From Labedella populi (lineage in GTDB: Bacteria; Actinomycetota; Actinomycetes; Actinomycetales; Microbacteriaceae): DNA of 64,000 bases. Under the pieces are notes generated by a model, which had not been told where the DNA came from, searched no databases, and was given only the letters and a program-made list of their open reading frames with translations. Position numbers and translations under genes: made by a program. Location of the stretch: the NCBI RefSeq assembly GCF_004078655.1, contig NZ_RZNC01000005.1, positions 165,371 through 229,370 on the forward strand, read 5' to 3'. Positions 18,481 to 27,226 of the stretch are shown piece after piece. Every line of letters starts with the position of its first letter. The first letter of the stretch is position 1.

Positions 18481-20397
18481 ATGGTCGACTCACGAAAGAA
18501 CCCTGTTCCCCCGAGACCGGATCCCGTGAAATCGGTCATCCGCGAGGTGAACGATCCGGGGATGATCCCCGTCCACCCGGCGCTGATCCCCGGGATCGGA
18601 GTCGAGAAGACGGGTCGCACCTTCCCGACGAACTGGGTCGTGCTCGCCATCGCGAGCACGCTCGTCCTGGCTGTCGTGATCTGGGGCTTCGCCGCGCCGG
18701 AGAGCATCAGCGCCGCGGGCGGGGCGTCGCTCGGGTGGGTCACGATGAACTTCGGCTGGCTGTTCTCGGCGCTCGCGATCGCCGTGATCATCTTCATGCT
18801 CTGGGTGGGTTACAGCCGCACCGGCGGGATCCGTCTCGGTTCCGACGACGAAAAGCCCGAGTACACGACGGTCTCCTGGATCGCGATGCTGTTCTCGGCC
18901 GGCATGGGCATCGGGCTGCTGTTCTGGGGGCCGGCCGAGCCGCTCGCCTTCTTCAACTCGCCCCCGCCCGGTTCGACTCCCGAGGCCGGAACAGTGAACG
19001 CCATGAACACGGCGCTCGCCCAGGCGTTCCTCCACTGGGGCCCCATGGCGTGGGGCTTCTACGCGCTCGTCGGCGGGGCGATCGCCTACGCCGCATACCG
19101 CCGCGGGCGGTCCCCGCTGATCTCGGCGATCTTCACACCGATCTTCGGCTCGCGCACCGAGGGGCCCCTCGGTGCCGTCATCGATGTGTTCGCGATCATC
19201 GTCACGCTCTTCGGCACCGCGGTCACCCTCGGTATGGGCGCGCTGCAGATCGGTCGGGGCGTCGAATACGTCACCGGCATCGGTCCGCTCGGCAACGGAT
19301 TCCTCATCCTGACCATCACGATCCTGACCGCTCTCTTCGTCGTCTCCGCCGTCTCCGGCATCAAGCGCGGGATCCGGCTGCTGTCGAACATCAACATGGT
19401 GCTCGCCGGTATCATCGGCGTCTTCATCTTCATCGCCGGCCCGACGTTGTTCCTTCTGAACCTCATCCCGGCCGCGATGATCGACTTCTTCCGAGAGCTC
19501 GGAACCATGCTCGTGAGGAACCCGACGCAAGGCGAGGAGGCGTCGGCCTTCATGTCGAGCTGGACCACCTACTACTGGGCCTGGTGGATCTCGTGGACGC
19601 CGTTCGTGGGCATGTTCATCGCGAAGATCTCGCGTGGCCGGACGCTCCGGGAGTTCGTGACGGTCGTCATCATGGTTCCCTCGCTCGTCTGCGTCGTGTG
19701 GTTCGGGATCATGGGCGGCACGACCATGTGGCTCGAGCAGGGCGGTGCGGCCATCAGCGACGCCGGAGGCTCCGACGCCGTCCTGTTCGCCGTCTTCGAC
19801 CAGCTGCCCTTCGGAGCGATCGCCTCCGTCGTGGCGATGCTCTCGATCGTCATCTTCTTCGTGACGTCAGCCGACTCGGCCGCGATCGTCATGGGGTCGA
19901 TGAGTCAGCGCGGAAAGCCCGAACCCTCGACCTGGGTGACGATCGTCTGGGGCCTGCTCCTCGGAGCGGGTGCGCTCGCCCTCCTGCTCGCGGGAGGGGA
20001 GACGGCGCTGAGCGGTCTGCAGTCGATCATGGTCGTGACGGCGCTCCCGTTCGCCTTCGTCGTCATCGGCATCATGGTGTCGTGGGCGAAGGAACTGCGC
20101 ACCGACCCCTACGTGCTGCGGCAGCGGTTCGCGCGCACGGCGATCTCGCAGGGTGTCCGCAGAGGGATCGAGGAGCACGGAGACGACTTCGTCTTCGGTG
20201 TCAGCGAGGTCGAGGCCCACAAGGGTGCCGGCGCCTGGCTCGACACGGAGGATCCGTCGCTCAGCGAGTGGTACACCACCGCGACGACCGGGGCGATCGA
20301 CCACGTGGTCCTGCCCGCCGACGACACGACGGTGCCCGGCGAGACGGCCGACCACCGGAAGCCCCCGGCAGGGTCCGCCCCGACGGTCGGCGTCTGA
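18481..20397 (+). CDS. BCCT-family betaine/choline/carnitine transporter
   Basis: The 638-residue protein has about twelve membrane helices and the BCCT signature: MGIGLLFWGPAEPLAFF, the glycine-rich IMGGTTMWLEQGG region and the tryptophan-rich SWTTYYWAWWISWTPFVGMF. It would import glycine betaine or a related quaternary amine with a cation, typically for osmoprotection. The roughly 60-residue hydrophilic N-terminus and roughly 100-residue C-terminal tail are cytosolic and may sense osmotic state, as in BetP. GAGGACC precedes the ATG. It follows the potassium channel by 130 bases, another osmotic-balance gene. Confidence 0.9.
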   Translation: MVDSRKNPVPPRPDPVKSVIREVNDPGMIPVHPALIPGIGVEKTGRTFPTNWVVLAIASTLVLAVVIWGFAAPESISAAGGASLGWVTMNFGWLFSALAIAVIIFMLWVGYSRTGGIRLGSDDEKPEYTTVSWIAMLFSAGMGIGLLFWGPAEPLAFFNSPPPGSTPEAGTVNAMNTALAQAFLHWGPMAWGFYALVGGAIAYAAYRRGRSPLISAIFTPIFGSRTEGPLGAVIDVFAIIVTLFGTAVTLGMGALQIGRGVEYVTGIGPLGNGFLILTITILTALFVVSAVSGIKRGIRLLSNINMVLAGIIGVFIFIAGPTLFLLNLIPAAMIDFFRELGTMLVRNPTQGEEASAFMSSWTTYYWAWWISWTPFVGMFIAKISRGRTLREFVTVVIMVPSLVCVVWFGIMGGTTMWLEQGGAAISDAGGSDAVLFAVFDQLPFGAIASVVAMLSIVIFFVTSADSAAIVMGSMSQRGKPEPSTWVTIVWGLLLGAGALALLLAGGETALSGLQSIMVVTALPFAFVVIGIMVSWAKELRTDPYVLRQRFARTAISQGVRRGIEEHGDDFVFGVSEVEAHKGAGAWLDTEDPSLSEWYTTATTGAIDHVVLPADDTTVPGETADHRKPPAGSAPTVGV

Positions 20398-20414
20398 CCG
20401 ACCACTGACCGAAC

Positions 20415-20460
20415 ACGACGGAGCCGCGGGTGCGATGCACACCCGCGGCTCCGTCGTTTT
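20415..20460. terminator. Strong intrinsic terminator between convergent transporter genes
   Basis: Perfect 18-base arms (20415-20432 and 20440-20457) flank a 7-base loop, followed on the plus strand by TTTT. It sits between the BCCT and SulP genes and can serve both. Confidence 0.9.
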
Positions 20461-20478
20461 CGCCGGGTCCGGCCGGCC

Positions 20479-21999
20479 CTACTCGCCCGAGCCCAAGTGG
20501 CCGGCGAGCCGGGAGTGCATGCTCGCACTCGCATCGTTCATGCCCTCGATGACGACGCGCTTCCCGTGGTTCTCGTACTTCGTCACGATCGCGTCGAGCG
20601 CCGCGACCGTCGACGCGTCCCAGATGTGCGAACGGGACATGTCGATCACGACGCGCTCCGGATCGGCGGCGTACTCGAACTGGGTCGTGAGGTCGTTGCT
20701 CGAGGCGAAGAACAACTCGCCCGTGACCGCGTAGTAGGCGGTGGGAACAGCGGCGCCGTCGTCCACGGTGCGCTCCACGGTCGCGAAGTGAGCGACGCGG
20801 CGGGCGAAGACGATCATCGCCGCGATGACCCCGATGATCACGCCGATCGCGAGGTTGTGGGTCACGACGACCACGACCACGGTCGCCGCCATCACGACCG
20901 TCTCGCCGATGGGCATACGGCGGAGGGTCGACGGCCGGATGCTGTGCCAATCGAACGTCGCCACCGACACCATGATCATGACGGCGACGAGAGCCGCCAT
21001 CGGGATGATCGCGACGAGATCACCGAGGACCACCACGAGGATGAGCAGGAAGACCCCGGCGAGGAACGTCGAGATGCGGGTGCGTGCGCCGGACGCCTTC
21101 ACGTTGATCATCGTCTGGCCGATCATGGCGCAGCCGCCCATGCCCCCGAACAGACCGGAGAGCACGTTCGCGGCCCCCTGGCCGAGGGACTCCCGCGTCT
21201 TCTGCGAGTGCGTGTCCGTGATGTCGTCGACGAGCTTCGCCGTCATGAGCGACTCGAGTAGACCGACGAGGGCCATGGCGATCGCGTAGGGCGCGATGGT
21301 CGTGAACGTCTCCCAGGTGAGCGGCACGTCCGGGATGAACAGCTCGGGCAGACTCCGGGGCAGCTCGCCCTGATCTCCCACGGTCGGAACGGCGATCGCC
21401 GTCACGATCACGGCCGCCGTGAGGAGCACGATCGCGACGAGCGGCGCCGGGACGACCTTCGTGAGGCGCGGCATGACGACCATGATGACGATGCCGATGG
21501 CCACGAGCGGGTAAACGAGCCACGGAACGCCGATGAGGTGCGGGAGCTGCGCGGAGAAGATGAGGATCGCGAGCGAGTTCACGAAGCCCACCATGACGCT
21601 CCGCGGGATGAACCGCATGAGCTTCGCGACACCGAGGGCACCGAGGATGAGCTGGAAGATCCCGCCGAGGATCACGGTCGCGATGAAGTAGTCCATGCCG
21701 TACTCGCGCGCGACGGGCGCGATGACGAGAGCGATCGCGCCGGTGGCGGCGGTGATCATCGCCGGCCGACCTCCGAGGAACGCGATGGAGACGGCCATCA
21801 CGAAGGAGGAGAACAGTCCGACCCGCGGGTCGACGCCCGCGATGATCGAGAACGAGATCGCCTCGGGGATGAGCGCGAGTGCGACGACGAGGCCCGCAAG
21901 CACCTCACGGGTGAGGATGCGGGGCGTGCGGAGTGCGGTCATGACCGACGGTTCCGCTCGATAGCGTTCGCGAGAGAGGGTCTTCGTGCCGATGGGCAT
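20479..21999 (-). CDS. SulP-family anion transporter with STAS domain
   Basis: The 506-residue protein has a SulP/SLC26 membrane domain (LVVALALIPEAISFSIIAGVDPRVGLFSS; VLSGLFGGMGGCAMIGQTMINVKASG) and a C-terminal STAS domain (RVVIDMSRSHIWDASTVAALDAIV). Such proteins transport sulfate, bicarbonate or related anions; the substrate here cannot be read from sequence. The ATG at 21999 follows GGAGCCCC, so I prefer it to the longer frame. It diverges from a small MerR regulator with an operator in between. Confidence 0.88.
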   Translation of the reverse strand: MPIGTKTLSRERYRAEPSVMTALRTPRILTREVLAGLVVALALIPEAISFSIIAGVDPRVGLFSSFVMAVSIAFLGGRPAMITAATGAIALVIAPVAREYGMDYFIATVILGGIFQLILGALGVAKLMRFIPRSVMVGFVNSLAILIFSAQLPHLIGVPWLVYPLVAIGIVIMVVMPRLTKVVPAPLVAIVLLTAAVIVTAIAVPTVGDQGELPRSLPELFIPDVPLTWETFTTIAPYAIAMALVGLLESLMTAKLVDDITDTHSQKTRESLGQGAANVLSGLFGGMGGCAMIGQTMINVKASGARTRISTFLAGVFLLILVVVLGDLVAIIPMAALVAVMIMVSVATFDWHSIRPSTLRRMPIGETVVMAATVVVVVVTHNLAIGVIIGVIAAMIVFARRVAHFATVERTVDDGAAVPTAYYAVTGELFFASSNDLTTQFEYAADPERVVIDMSRSHIWDASTVAALDAIVTKYENHGKRVVIEGMNDASASMHSRLAGHLGSGE

Positions 22000-22151
22000 G
22001 GAGGGGCTCCAGTCAGAGTCGGGGCCCTCAGCGCGAGGACCGGTGGGGAGAGTGCGAGGTCCGGCGCTTCGTCGCGCCATCCGAGCATGCGTTCAGCGAC
22101 GCGGCAAGATGGTGGGGGTTCTCGGCTCGATCAGCCGATACCCATGACTCT

Positions 22152-22167
22152 ACCCTAACGTAAGGGT
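22152..22167. promoter_or_regulatory. MerR-type operator between SulP and MerR genes
   Basis: ACCCTAACGTAAGGGT is a near-perfect inverted repeat of the ACCCT...AGGGT type bound by several MerR-family activators. It lies 21 bases before the MerR gene start and about 150 bases from the SulP start, and probably controls one or both. Confidence 0.65.
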
Positions 22168-22187
22168 TGACTTGAAGTGAGGCCAGC

Positions 22188-22562
22188 GTGACCACCGAAC
22201 CGACGACGATGCACATCGGCGAACTCGCCGAACGCACCGGCCTCTCCCTGCGCACGCTCCGCCACTACGACGAGGTCGGGCTCGTGAGCGCGTCCGGCAG
22301 GACCGAGGGCGGATTCCGCCTCTACACCCAAGGCGACTACGACCGCCTCATCCTCATCCGCCGGATGAAGCCCCTCGGCTTCACCCTCGAGGAGATGGCG
22401 GAGCTCCTGCAGGTCATCGACACCATGGCGGACGAACCGGACGCCGCGACACGCGAGGCCCTCGAACGTTTCCTCGCCGAAGCCGAAGAGCGGCGAGCGA
22501 GGCTGCAGCAGCAGCTCGCGATGGCGGACGAGTTCATCACCCTCCTCGAGACCCACCGCTGA
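22188..22562 (+). CDS. MerR-family transcriptional regulator
   Basis: The 124-residue protein has the MerR winged helix (MHIGELAERTGLSLRTLRHYDEVGL..FRLYTQGDYDRL) followed by a dimerisation helix and a short tail without an effector domain or cysteine cluster. This small type often acts as a stress-responsive switch. The GTG at 22188 follows GTGAGG. It probably acts on the palindrome just upstream, on its own gene and perhaps on the SulP gene. Confidence 0.88.
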   Translation: MTTEPTTMHIGELAERTGLSLRTLRHYDEVGLVSASGRTEGGFRLYTQGDYDRLILIRRMKPLGFTLEEMAELLQVIDTMADEPDAATREALERFLAEAEERRARLQQQLAMADEFITLLETHR

Positions 22563-22565
22563 CCG

Positions 22566-23774
22566 TCACCCCGTGATGCGGCGACGCGGCCCGAGTACAC
22601 CGGCGAGTAGGAGCGTCACGACCCCGGCGAGGGGCACGAGGATGAGTCCGAGACGCAGGCTCGATGCGTCCGCGATGAGGCCGACGATGGGCGGGGAGAG
22701 CAGGAATCCGAGCCGCATGAGCCACGAGACGATCGTGAGCCCCGTGCCCGCGCGGAGTCCGGGAATCTCGTCGGCCTGATGCATGGCTGCCGGGATGAGG
22801 GTCGCGACGCCGAATCCCGCGGCAGCGAAGCCCGCGATCGTGCCCGGCACGGACGGGAAGAGGAGCGCAGCACCCATGCCGAGCGCGGCGATGACACCGC
22901 CCGCGCGTGCCACGTTCCGCTGCCCGAAGCGATCGACGAAGGCGTCGCCGAGGAGGCGTCCGACGAACTGGGCGCCGACCAGGGCGATGAAGCCCCATGC
23001 CGCGACGGCCATCGACGCGCCGAGGTCGCGGTCGAGGTACAGCGTCGCCCACGAGAAACCCGCATCCTCGACGACGATCCCCGAGACGGCGACGGCGACG
23101 AGCGCGAGGAGGAGGAAGACGGTGCGGGGGCGCAGCCCCGCTCGACCGGAGGCGCCGGGGCTCGAGTCTACGGGAGCGGCATCATCACTGTCGGGACCCG
23201 GGAGACAGAAGCGCAACGCCACAAGCGACACGACGGCGAAGATCGCGGCGGAGATCGGCAAGTGCACCTGACGGGGCAGGTCGAGCGCGATCGCCCCGGC
23301 CGCCATGACACCGCCGAGGACGGCGCCGATCGACCACGTCGCGTGGAACGAGTTGAGGATCGATCGCCCGTAGCGGCGCTGCACGCGCAGGCCGTGTGAG
23401 TTCTGCGCGACGTCGGTGATCGAGTCGAGCGCGCCCGAGACGAGCAGCGCGCCCGCGAAGAGCGCGAGCGACGGCGCGAACGCGACGAGCACCGTCGCGA
23501 GCGCCGTGAGGATCGTGCCGGTGACGGCCGTGCGCGCCGATCCGAAACGGCGGAGGAGGGCTGCGGCTCCGAGACCCGCGACGATCGCGCCCGCCGCCGA
23601 GGCCGCGATCGCGATGCCGTAGGCGGCGTTGTCGATGGCGAGATCGGCCTTGATCTCGGGATATCGCGGGACGACATTCGCGATCAGGGCCCCGTTTGTA
23701 AGGAAGAGCGCATTCACGGCGGCACGGGCCCGGCGCTCCTCACGGGAGGGACCGGGAAGGGATGGTGCAGGCAC
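22566..23774 (-). CDS. MFS transporter
   Basis: The 402-residue protein has twelve hydrophobic segments and an MFS pattern with LTNGALIANVVPRYPEIKADLAI at the start and DSITDVAQNSHGLRVQRRYGRS in the cytosolic loop region. It resembles fucose-permease/YbjJ-like efflux proteins of unknown substrate. It diverges from a TetR regulator and two 16-bp operators, so it is probably a TetR-repressed exporter. I chose the GTG at 23774 because the alternative ATG at 23795 lies inside the operators; neither has a ribosome site, so the message is probably leaderless. Confidence 0.8.
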   Translation of the reverse strand: MPAPSLPGPSREERRARAAVNALFLTNGALIANVVPRYPEIKADLAIDNAAYGIAIAASAAGAIVAGLGAAALLRRFGSARTAVTGTILTALATVLVAFAPSLALFAGALLVSGALDSITDVAQNSHGLRVQRRYGRSILNSFHATWSIGAVLGGVMAAGAIALDLPRQVHLPISAAIFAVVSLVALRFCLPGPDSDDAAPVDSSPGASGRAGLRPRTVFLLLALVAVAVSGIVVEDAGFSWATLYLDRDLGASMAVAAWGFIALVGAQFVGRLLGDAFVDRFGQRNVARAGGVIAALGMGAALLFPSVPGTIAGFAAAGFGVATLIPAAMHQADEIPGLRAGTGLTIVSWLMRLGFLLSPPIVGLIADASSLRLGLILVPLAGVVTLLLAGVLGPRRRITG

Positions 23775-23811
23775 GTGTACGAGCGTACACATGATGTGTA
23801 CACTCGTACAC
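23775..23811. promoter_or_regulatory. Two tandem TetR-type operators
   Basis: GTGTACGAGCGTACAC (23775-23790) and GTGTACACTCGTACAC (23796-23811) are two near-identical 16-bp inverted repeats separated by five bases. They abut the MFS start and lie 57-93 bases before the TetR start, so one repressor could shut both genes. Confidence 0.85.
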
Positions 23812-23867
23812 ATGACGACGGACGACGCGCCGGCGGCCCCGGCCCGCGCGCCCCGGAAGGTCGAGCC

Positions 23868-24416
23868 GTGAACGCCGCGCGGAGGACCGACCCGCAGCGG
23901 CGCGATCGAATCATCGACGCATGCTTGAGCGTGATCGCCGAGCAAGGCGTCGCCGGAGCGTCACACCGCCGCATCGCGCTCGAGGCGGATGTCCCACTGG
24001 GCTCCATGACCTATCACTTCGCCGGAATGGACGAGTTGCTTCAGGCCGCCTTCAACCGTTTCGCCGACACCGTCGCCGACCGCTTCGAAGCGCGGATGAG
24101 CGCCGCGACGACGCCCCACGAGGCGCGCCGAGCCGTCGTCGACATCATCCTCAAGGACGTGTTCACACACCCAGAGGACCTCGTCCTCTCGCACGAGATC
24201 TACACGCTCGCCGCGCGCCGACCGGAGTTCCGCACCATCACCGACCGGTGGATGACGCGCAGCCGCATCGCGCTCCGGCGCCACTTCGACGCGGACACGA
24301 CGATGCTGCTCGATGCGCTCATCGAGGGCCTCACGATCCACCGCGCCCTCACGGTCGGACCGGTCGACGACGCGCTCGTCGCCGAGGCCGTCGACCGCAT
24401 GCTCCGCCGCGACTGA
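23868..24416 (+). CDS. TetR-family transcriptional repressor
   Basis: The 182-residue protein has a TetR helix-turn-helix (RDRIIDACLSVIAEQGVAGASHRRIALEADVPLGSMTYHF) and an all-helical ligand domain. The GTG at 23868 is preceded by GGAAGG; the longer upstream frame reads through the operators and is rejected. It probably represses the divergent MFS transporter and itself through the two operators at 23775-23811, with the exported compound as likely inducer. Confidence 0.87.
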   Translation: MNAARRTDPQRRDRIIDACLSVIAEQGVAGASHRRIALEADVPLGSMTYHFAGMDELLQAAFNRFADTVADRFEARMSAATTPHEARRAVVDIILKDVFTHPEDLVLSHEIYTLAARRPEFRTITDRWMTRSRIALRRHFDADTTMLLDALIEGLTIHRALTVGPVDDALVAEAVDRMLRRD

Positions 24417-24428
24417 ACCTCGCGGCAG

Positions 24429-24821
24429 TCAGGCTCCGGTGTACTGGGCGAGCTGGACGAGGTTTCCGACCGTGTCGTCGAGCACCGCGACCGTGACCGG
24501 ACCCATGTCGGTGGGCTGCTGCGTGAAGACGACGCCGAGACCGGTGAGTCGCTCGCACTCGGCGTGGATGTCCTCGACGCCGAACACGCAGAAGGGGATA
24601 CCGTCCGCGGCGAGTGCGTCCGTGAACGGGACGACGGCCGGGTGGTCCTTCGGCTCGAGAGAGATCTGCGTTCCGGTCGGATCCTCCGGAGACACGACGG
24701 TGAGCCATCGGTGCTCCCCCATCGGCACGTCGGCGGCCGTCTGGAAGCCGAGGACTCCTCCGTAGAAGTCGAGGGCCTTCTGCTGATCGTCGACGAAGAT
24801 GGATACGGCTTGAAGCTTCAT
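24429..24821 (-). CDS. VOC-family protein (glyoxalase/bleomycin-resistance fold)
   Basis: The 130-residue protein has the VOC pattern MKLQAVSIFVDDQQKALDFYGGVLGFQ with RWLTVVSPEDPTGTQISLEP and a closing DDTVGNLVQLAQY. It may be a metal-dependent enzyme or binding protein of unknown substrate. Its ATG overlaps the stop of the upstream ArsR gene by four bases, so the two are translated together and the regulator probably controls this gene. Confidence 0.87.
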   Translation of the reverse strand: MKLQAVSIFVDDQQKALDFYGGVLGFQTAADVPMGEHRWLTVVSPEDPTGTQISLEPKDHPAVVPFTDALAADGIPFCVFGVEDIHAECERLTGLGVVFTQQPTDMGPVTVAVLDDTVGNLVQLAQYTGA

Positions 24822-25099
24822 TGCGGCGCCTCCGTGATGGGCCAGCGCTCGGCGATCTGCGCGAGCGGTCGGGTGTCGATGGTGTGGAAGGTGTAGCGGC
24901 CGCGCTTCTCCCGACGCACGAGGCCCGCGGCCTCGAGGACGTCGAGGTGCTGCGAGACCGCCTGCCGCGACGAGGTCACGGCGTGACGCATCGCGAGCCG
25001 CGAGCACAGTTCGAAGAGCGTCTGCTCGTCGCGCTCGATCAGCTCGTCGAGGATGGCCCGGCGCGTCTCGTCGGAGATCGCCTTGAACACGTCGGCCAT
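24818..25099 (-). CDS. ArsR-family transcriptional regulator
   Basis: The 93-residue protein is a compact winged helix: MADVFKAISDETRRAILDELIERDEQTLFELCSR then SSRQAVSQHLDVLEAAGLVRREKRGRYTFHTID. It lacks the paired-cysteine metal site of classical ArsR and resembles SdpR-like members. It is the first gene of a two-gene operon with the VOC protein and has an inverted repeat 13 bases before its start, consistent with autorepression. Confidence 0.87.
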   Translation of the reverse strand: MADVFKAISDETRRAILDELIERDEQTLFELCSRLAMRHAVTSSRQAVSQHLDVLEAAGLVRREKRGRYTFHTIDTRPLAQIAERWPITEAPQ

Positions 25100-25112
25100 A
25101 CGACGAGTATAA

Positions 25113-25128
25113 GCAAGTAACCACTTGC
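25113..25128. promoter_or_regulatory. ArsR-type operator
   Basis: GCAAGT and ACTTGC are perfect inverted halves separated by AACC, just upstream of the ArsR-VOC operon. Confidence 0.65.
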
Positions 25129-25155
25129 CTATCAAGCCGGATGCCCACGCCGTAG

Positions 25156-25187
25156 CCGGGCGAGGCTGTGAGGGGGGCCTCGCCCGG
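25156..25187. terminator. Terminator hairpin after the VOC gene at 25200
   Basis: CCGGGCGAGGC and GCCTCGCCCGG pair perfectly over 11 bases around a 10-base loop, 12 bases beyond the stop of the minus-strand VOC gene. Confidence 0.7.
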
Positions 25188-25199
25188 CCGACCGCCGGT

Positions 25200-25577
25200 T
25201 CAGGACTTCGACTGCTCCACGCCGAGGACGTTGCCGAAGGGGTCGGTGATCCAGGCGACGTACGCATCGCCCTGGTCGGCGACACCGTCCTCGGTCTTCA
25301 GCTCGTCGGTGTCGTACTCCTCGGGCTGCACGCCGCGCGACCGCAGCCACTCGACAGCGGCGCGGACGTCGTCGACGCGCCACGACGCTTGCGTCTGCTC
25401 GTCCTTCGTGCCCGTCGTGCTGAGGGAAGCCTTGAGGCGCGTCTCACCGGCCCGGAACGAAATCGTCTTCTCGTTGGCCTCGATCACCTCGAGCTGCAGC
25501 GTGCCGCCGTAGAACTCACGGGCCTCGTCGAGGTCCGTCACGAGCAGGATCGCATCGATCGGTCGTTCACCCAGCAT
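25200..25577 (-). CDS. VOC-family protein
   Basis: The 125-residue protein has the VOC fold pattern: IDAILLVTDLDEAREFYGGTLQLEV, a mid region FRAGETRLKASLS and a closing WITDPFGNVLGVEQS. The substrate is unknown. GGAAGGACGACTC precedes the ATG at 25577, which fixes the start. It is a single-gene unit closed by a hairpin and is not the same subfamily as the VOC protein in the ArsR operon. Confidence 0.85.
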   Translation of the reverse strand: MLGERPIDAILLVTDLDEAREFYGGTLQLEVIEANEKTISFRAGETRLKASLSTTGTKDEQTQASWRVDDVRAAVEWLRSRGVQPEEYDTDELKTEDGVADQGDAYVAWITDPFGNVLGVEQSKS

Positions 25578-25655
25578 GAGTCGTCCTTCCGTTGTCGTCC
25601 CTCCATCCAACCGACGCTACGGCCGCACGTCCGCCCGTTGACAGTGGACGGCCCT

Positions 25656-26660
25656 CTACCGGTTGCGCTCCGACTGGTGGTCGTGGAGGGAACCGCCGAC
25701 CTCCTCCGGGAGCTGCTCGACGGGAACGAGCACGACGTCCTGCAGCTTCCAGTCGAGAGCGATGAGTCGGTCGCGGGCGTCCTCGAGCTCGCTCAGCGAC
25801 ACCTTGCCCCGACGCGGCACGACGAACACCTCGGCGTGGAAGACGTGACCCTGGTCGCGCAAGCGGACGCCGGCGTCGTCGACCCAACGCAGCGCGCGCA
25901 CCTCGTCCACCACGCGGCGGCCGAGGGGATGCGGCTTCCCGTCGTCGAACGTCGTCGCGCGCGAGTCCATGAGGTCGGTGACCGCCGCCCGGACGTTCTT
26001 CACGCCGTCCCGCACGATGCTCGAGGCGATGAAGATCGCGGCCGCCGCGTCGGCCCACCACCAGCCGATGCCGATGCCCGCGACGCCCACGATCGACCCG
26101 ACGGCGGTCTGCCAGTCGGCCTTGTTCATGTCGGCGTCGGCGTAGAGCACCTTGTCGTGCAGTTCCTTCGCGAGTGCCATCTTGCGGTGCCCGAAGTAGA
26201 TGGGCAGGGGGATGGTGAGCGCCATCACGCCCATCATGAGCCAGCCGAGCCAGATGACGTTACCGAACAGCTCGACCGATCCGATCGGCGGGTGCTCCGC
26301 GGAGAGGAGCCCGGACGCGGAGTCCACGATGAGGTAGGCGCCCATGACGAAGAGCGCGACGCCCGCGACGAGGTGCGCGACGCCGACCGAGCGATGGAAG
26401 CCGTACGGGTTCCCCATGGTCGGGGTCCGGTTGACGATGCGGACCGCGATGAGGAAGGCGAGCGGTGGGGCGAGGGACAGCAAGTCCTCGATCCACGCCG
26501 CCTTCATCGCTTGCGAGTTCCCGAGCACGAGGTAGACGAGCACGATCGTGATCACGAGGAAGGCCAGCGTCGCCCATTGGATGCGGATGGACGCCTTCAG
26601 GACGTCCGCCTGCCGGTCGGGCAGCTCGGTTCGGCCGAAGCGGGGTGTGGCCTTCGTCAC
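25656..26660 (-). CDS. Cation diffusion facilitator-family cation efflux protein
   Basis: The 334-residue protein has six hydrophobic segments and the CDF pattern: DLLSLAPPLAFLIAVRI near helix 2 and HDKVLYADADMNKADWQTAVGSIVG near helix 5, where the D(x3)D-type metal site lies, then a cytosolic C-terminal domain (LRWVDDAGVRLRDQGHVFHAEVFV). It would export a divalent metal such as zinc or manganese in exchange for protons. Its GTG at 26660 overlaps by four bases the stop of the small binding-protein lipoprotein upstream, and GGAGGGGGAGCA lies just before it. Confidence 0.85.
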   Translation of the reverse strand: MTKATPRFGRTELPDRQADVLKASIRIQWATLAFLVITIVLVYLVLGNSQAMKAAWIEDLLSLAPPLAFLIAVRIVNRTPTMGNPYGFHRSVGVAHLVAGVALFVMGAYLIVDSASGLLSAEHPPIGSVELFGNVIWLGWLMMGVMALTIPLPIYFGHRKMALAKELHDKVLYADADMNKADWQTAVGSIVGVAGIGIGWWWADAAAAIFIASSIVRDGVKNVRAAVTDLMDSRATTFDDGKPHPLGRRVVDEVRALRWVDDAGVRLRDQGHVFHAEVFVVPRRGKVSLSELEDARDRLIALDWKLQDVVLVPVEQLPEEVGGSLHDHQSERNR

Positions 26661-27139
26661 TGCTCCCCCTCCCCCTCGAGAAGGAACCGCTCGAGCCGCA
26701 CGAGGAATGCGTTCTCCCCCATCGGGGTGAGCATCACGTGCTTCGCCGTCTTCCCCTCCGGGTTCGTCGACTCCGCGTACGGCTGCGTCATCGCGGCCTT
26801 CGAGGTCCACGGTGTCGTGTCGGTGAAGCCGCCGATGACGAGATCGAGTTCACCCCGTTCGAGGCGGTAGACGAGATCCGCCTCGCCACCCTCGGACCAC
26901 TCGATGTCCGCGTCGATGTTCTCCGCGAACTCCTCGACGAGGTCGACCTCGGTGCCCGTGGGATCTCCGCCTCCCTCGATCTCCGTCCAGGGGACGCTCT
27001 CGGTGACGCCGACACGCAGCTCACCGCCGGTCACGCGTTCCAGGGTACCGTCGGGGTCAGCGGGGATCGAGATGCCGCACCCGCTGAGGAGGGCGACAGC
27101 GATCAACGCAACGGCCACCGACCCGGGGGACTTACTCAT
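26657..27139 (-). CDS. Single-lobe substrate-binding-protein-like lipoprotein
   Basis: The 160-residue protein has a lipoprotein signal peptide with lipobox LLSGC (Cys near residue 21) and then the first lobe of an SBP_bac_3 amino-acid-binding fold (GELRVGVTESVPWTEIEG, GTEVDLVEEFAE, GELDLVIGGFTDTTPW). The second lobe of about 70 residues, found in ordinary binding proteins of about 250 residues, is missing, and the protein passes straight to a C-terminal helix (GENAFLVRLERFLL). It cannot bind ligand between two lobes. It is translated with the CDF cation exporter through a GTGA overlap, so a role with metals outside the membrane is my inference. Confidence 0.75.
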   Translation of the reverse strand: MSKSPGSVAVALIAVALLSGCGISIPADPDGTLERVTGGELRVGVTESVPWTEIEGGGDPTGTEVDLVEEFAENIDADIEWSEGGEADLVYRLERGELDLVIGGFTDTTPWTSKAAMTQPYAESTNPEGKTAKHVMLTPMGENAFLVRLERFLLEGEGEQ

Positions 27140-27226
27140 GGCTTGACCCTATCGAGGAGCACGACTCGGCTCAGCGGCTGGACACGGGGCCGGTGGGCTG
27201 ACAGCGGACCCGCTGATCTGGCGACG

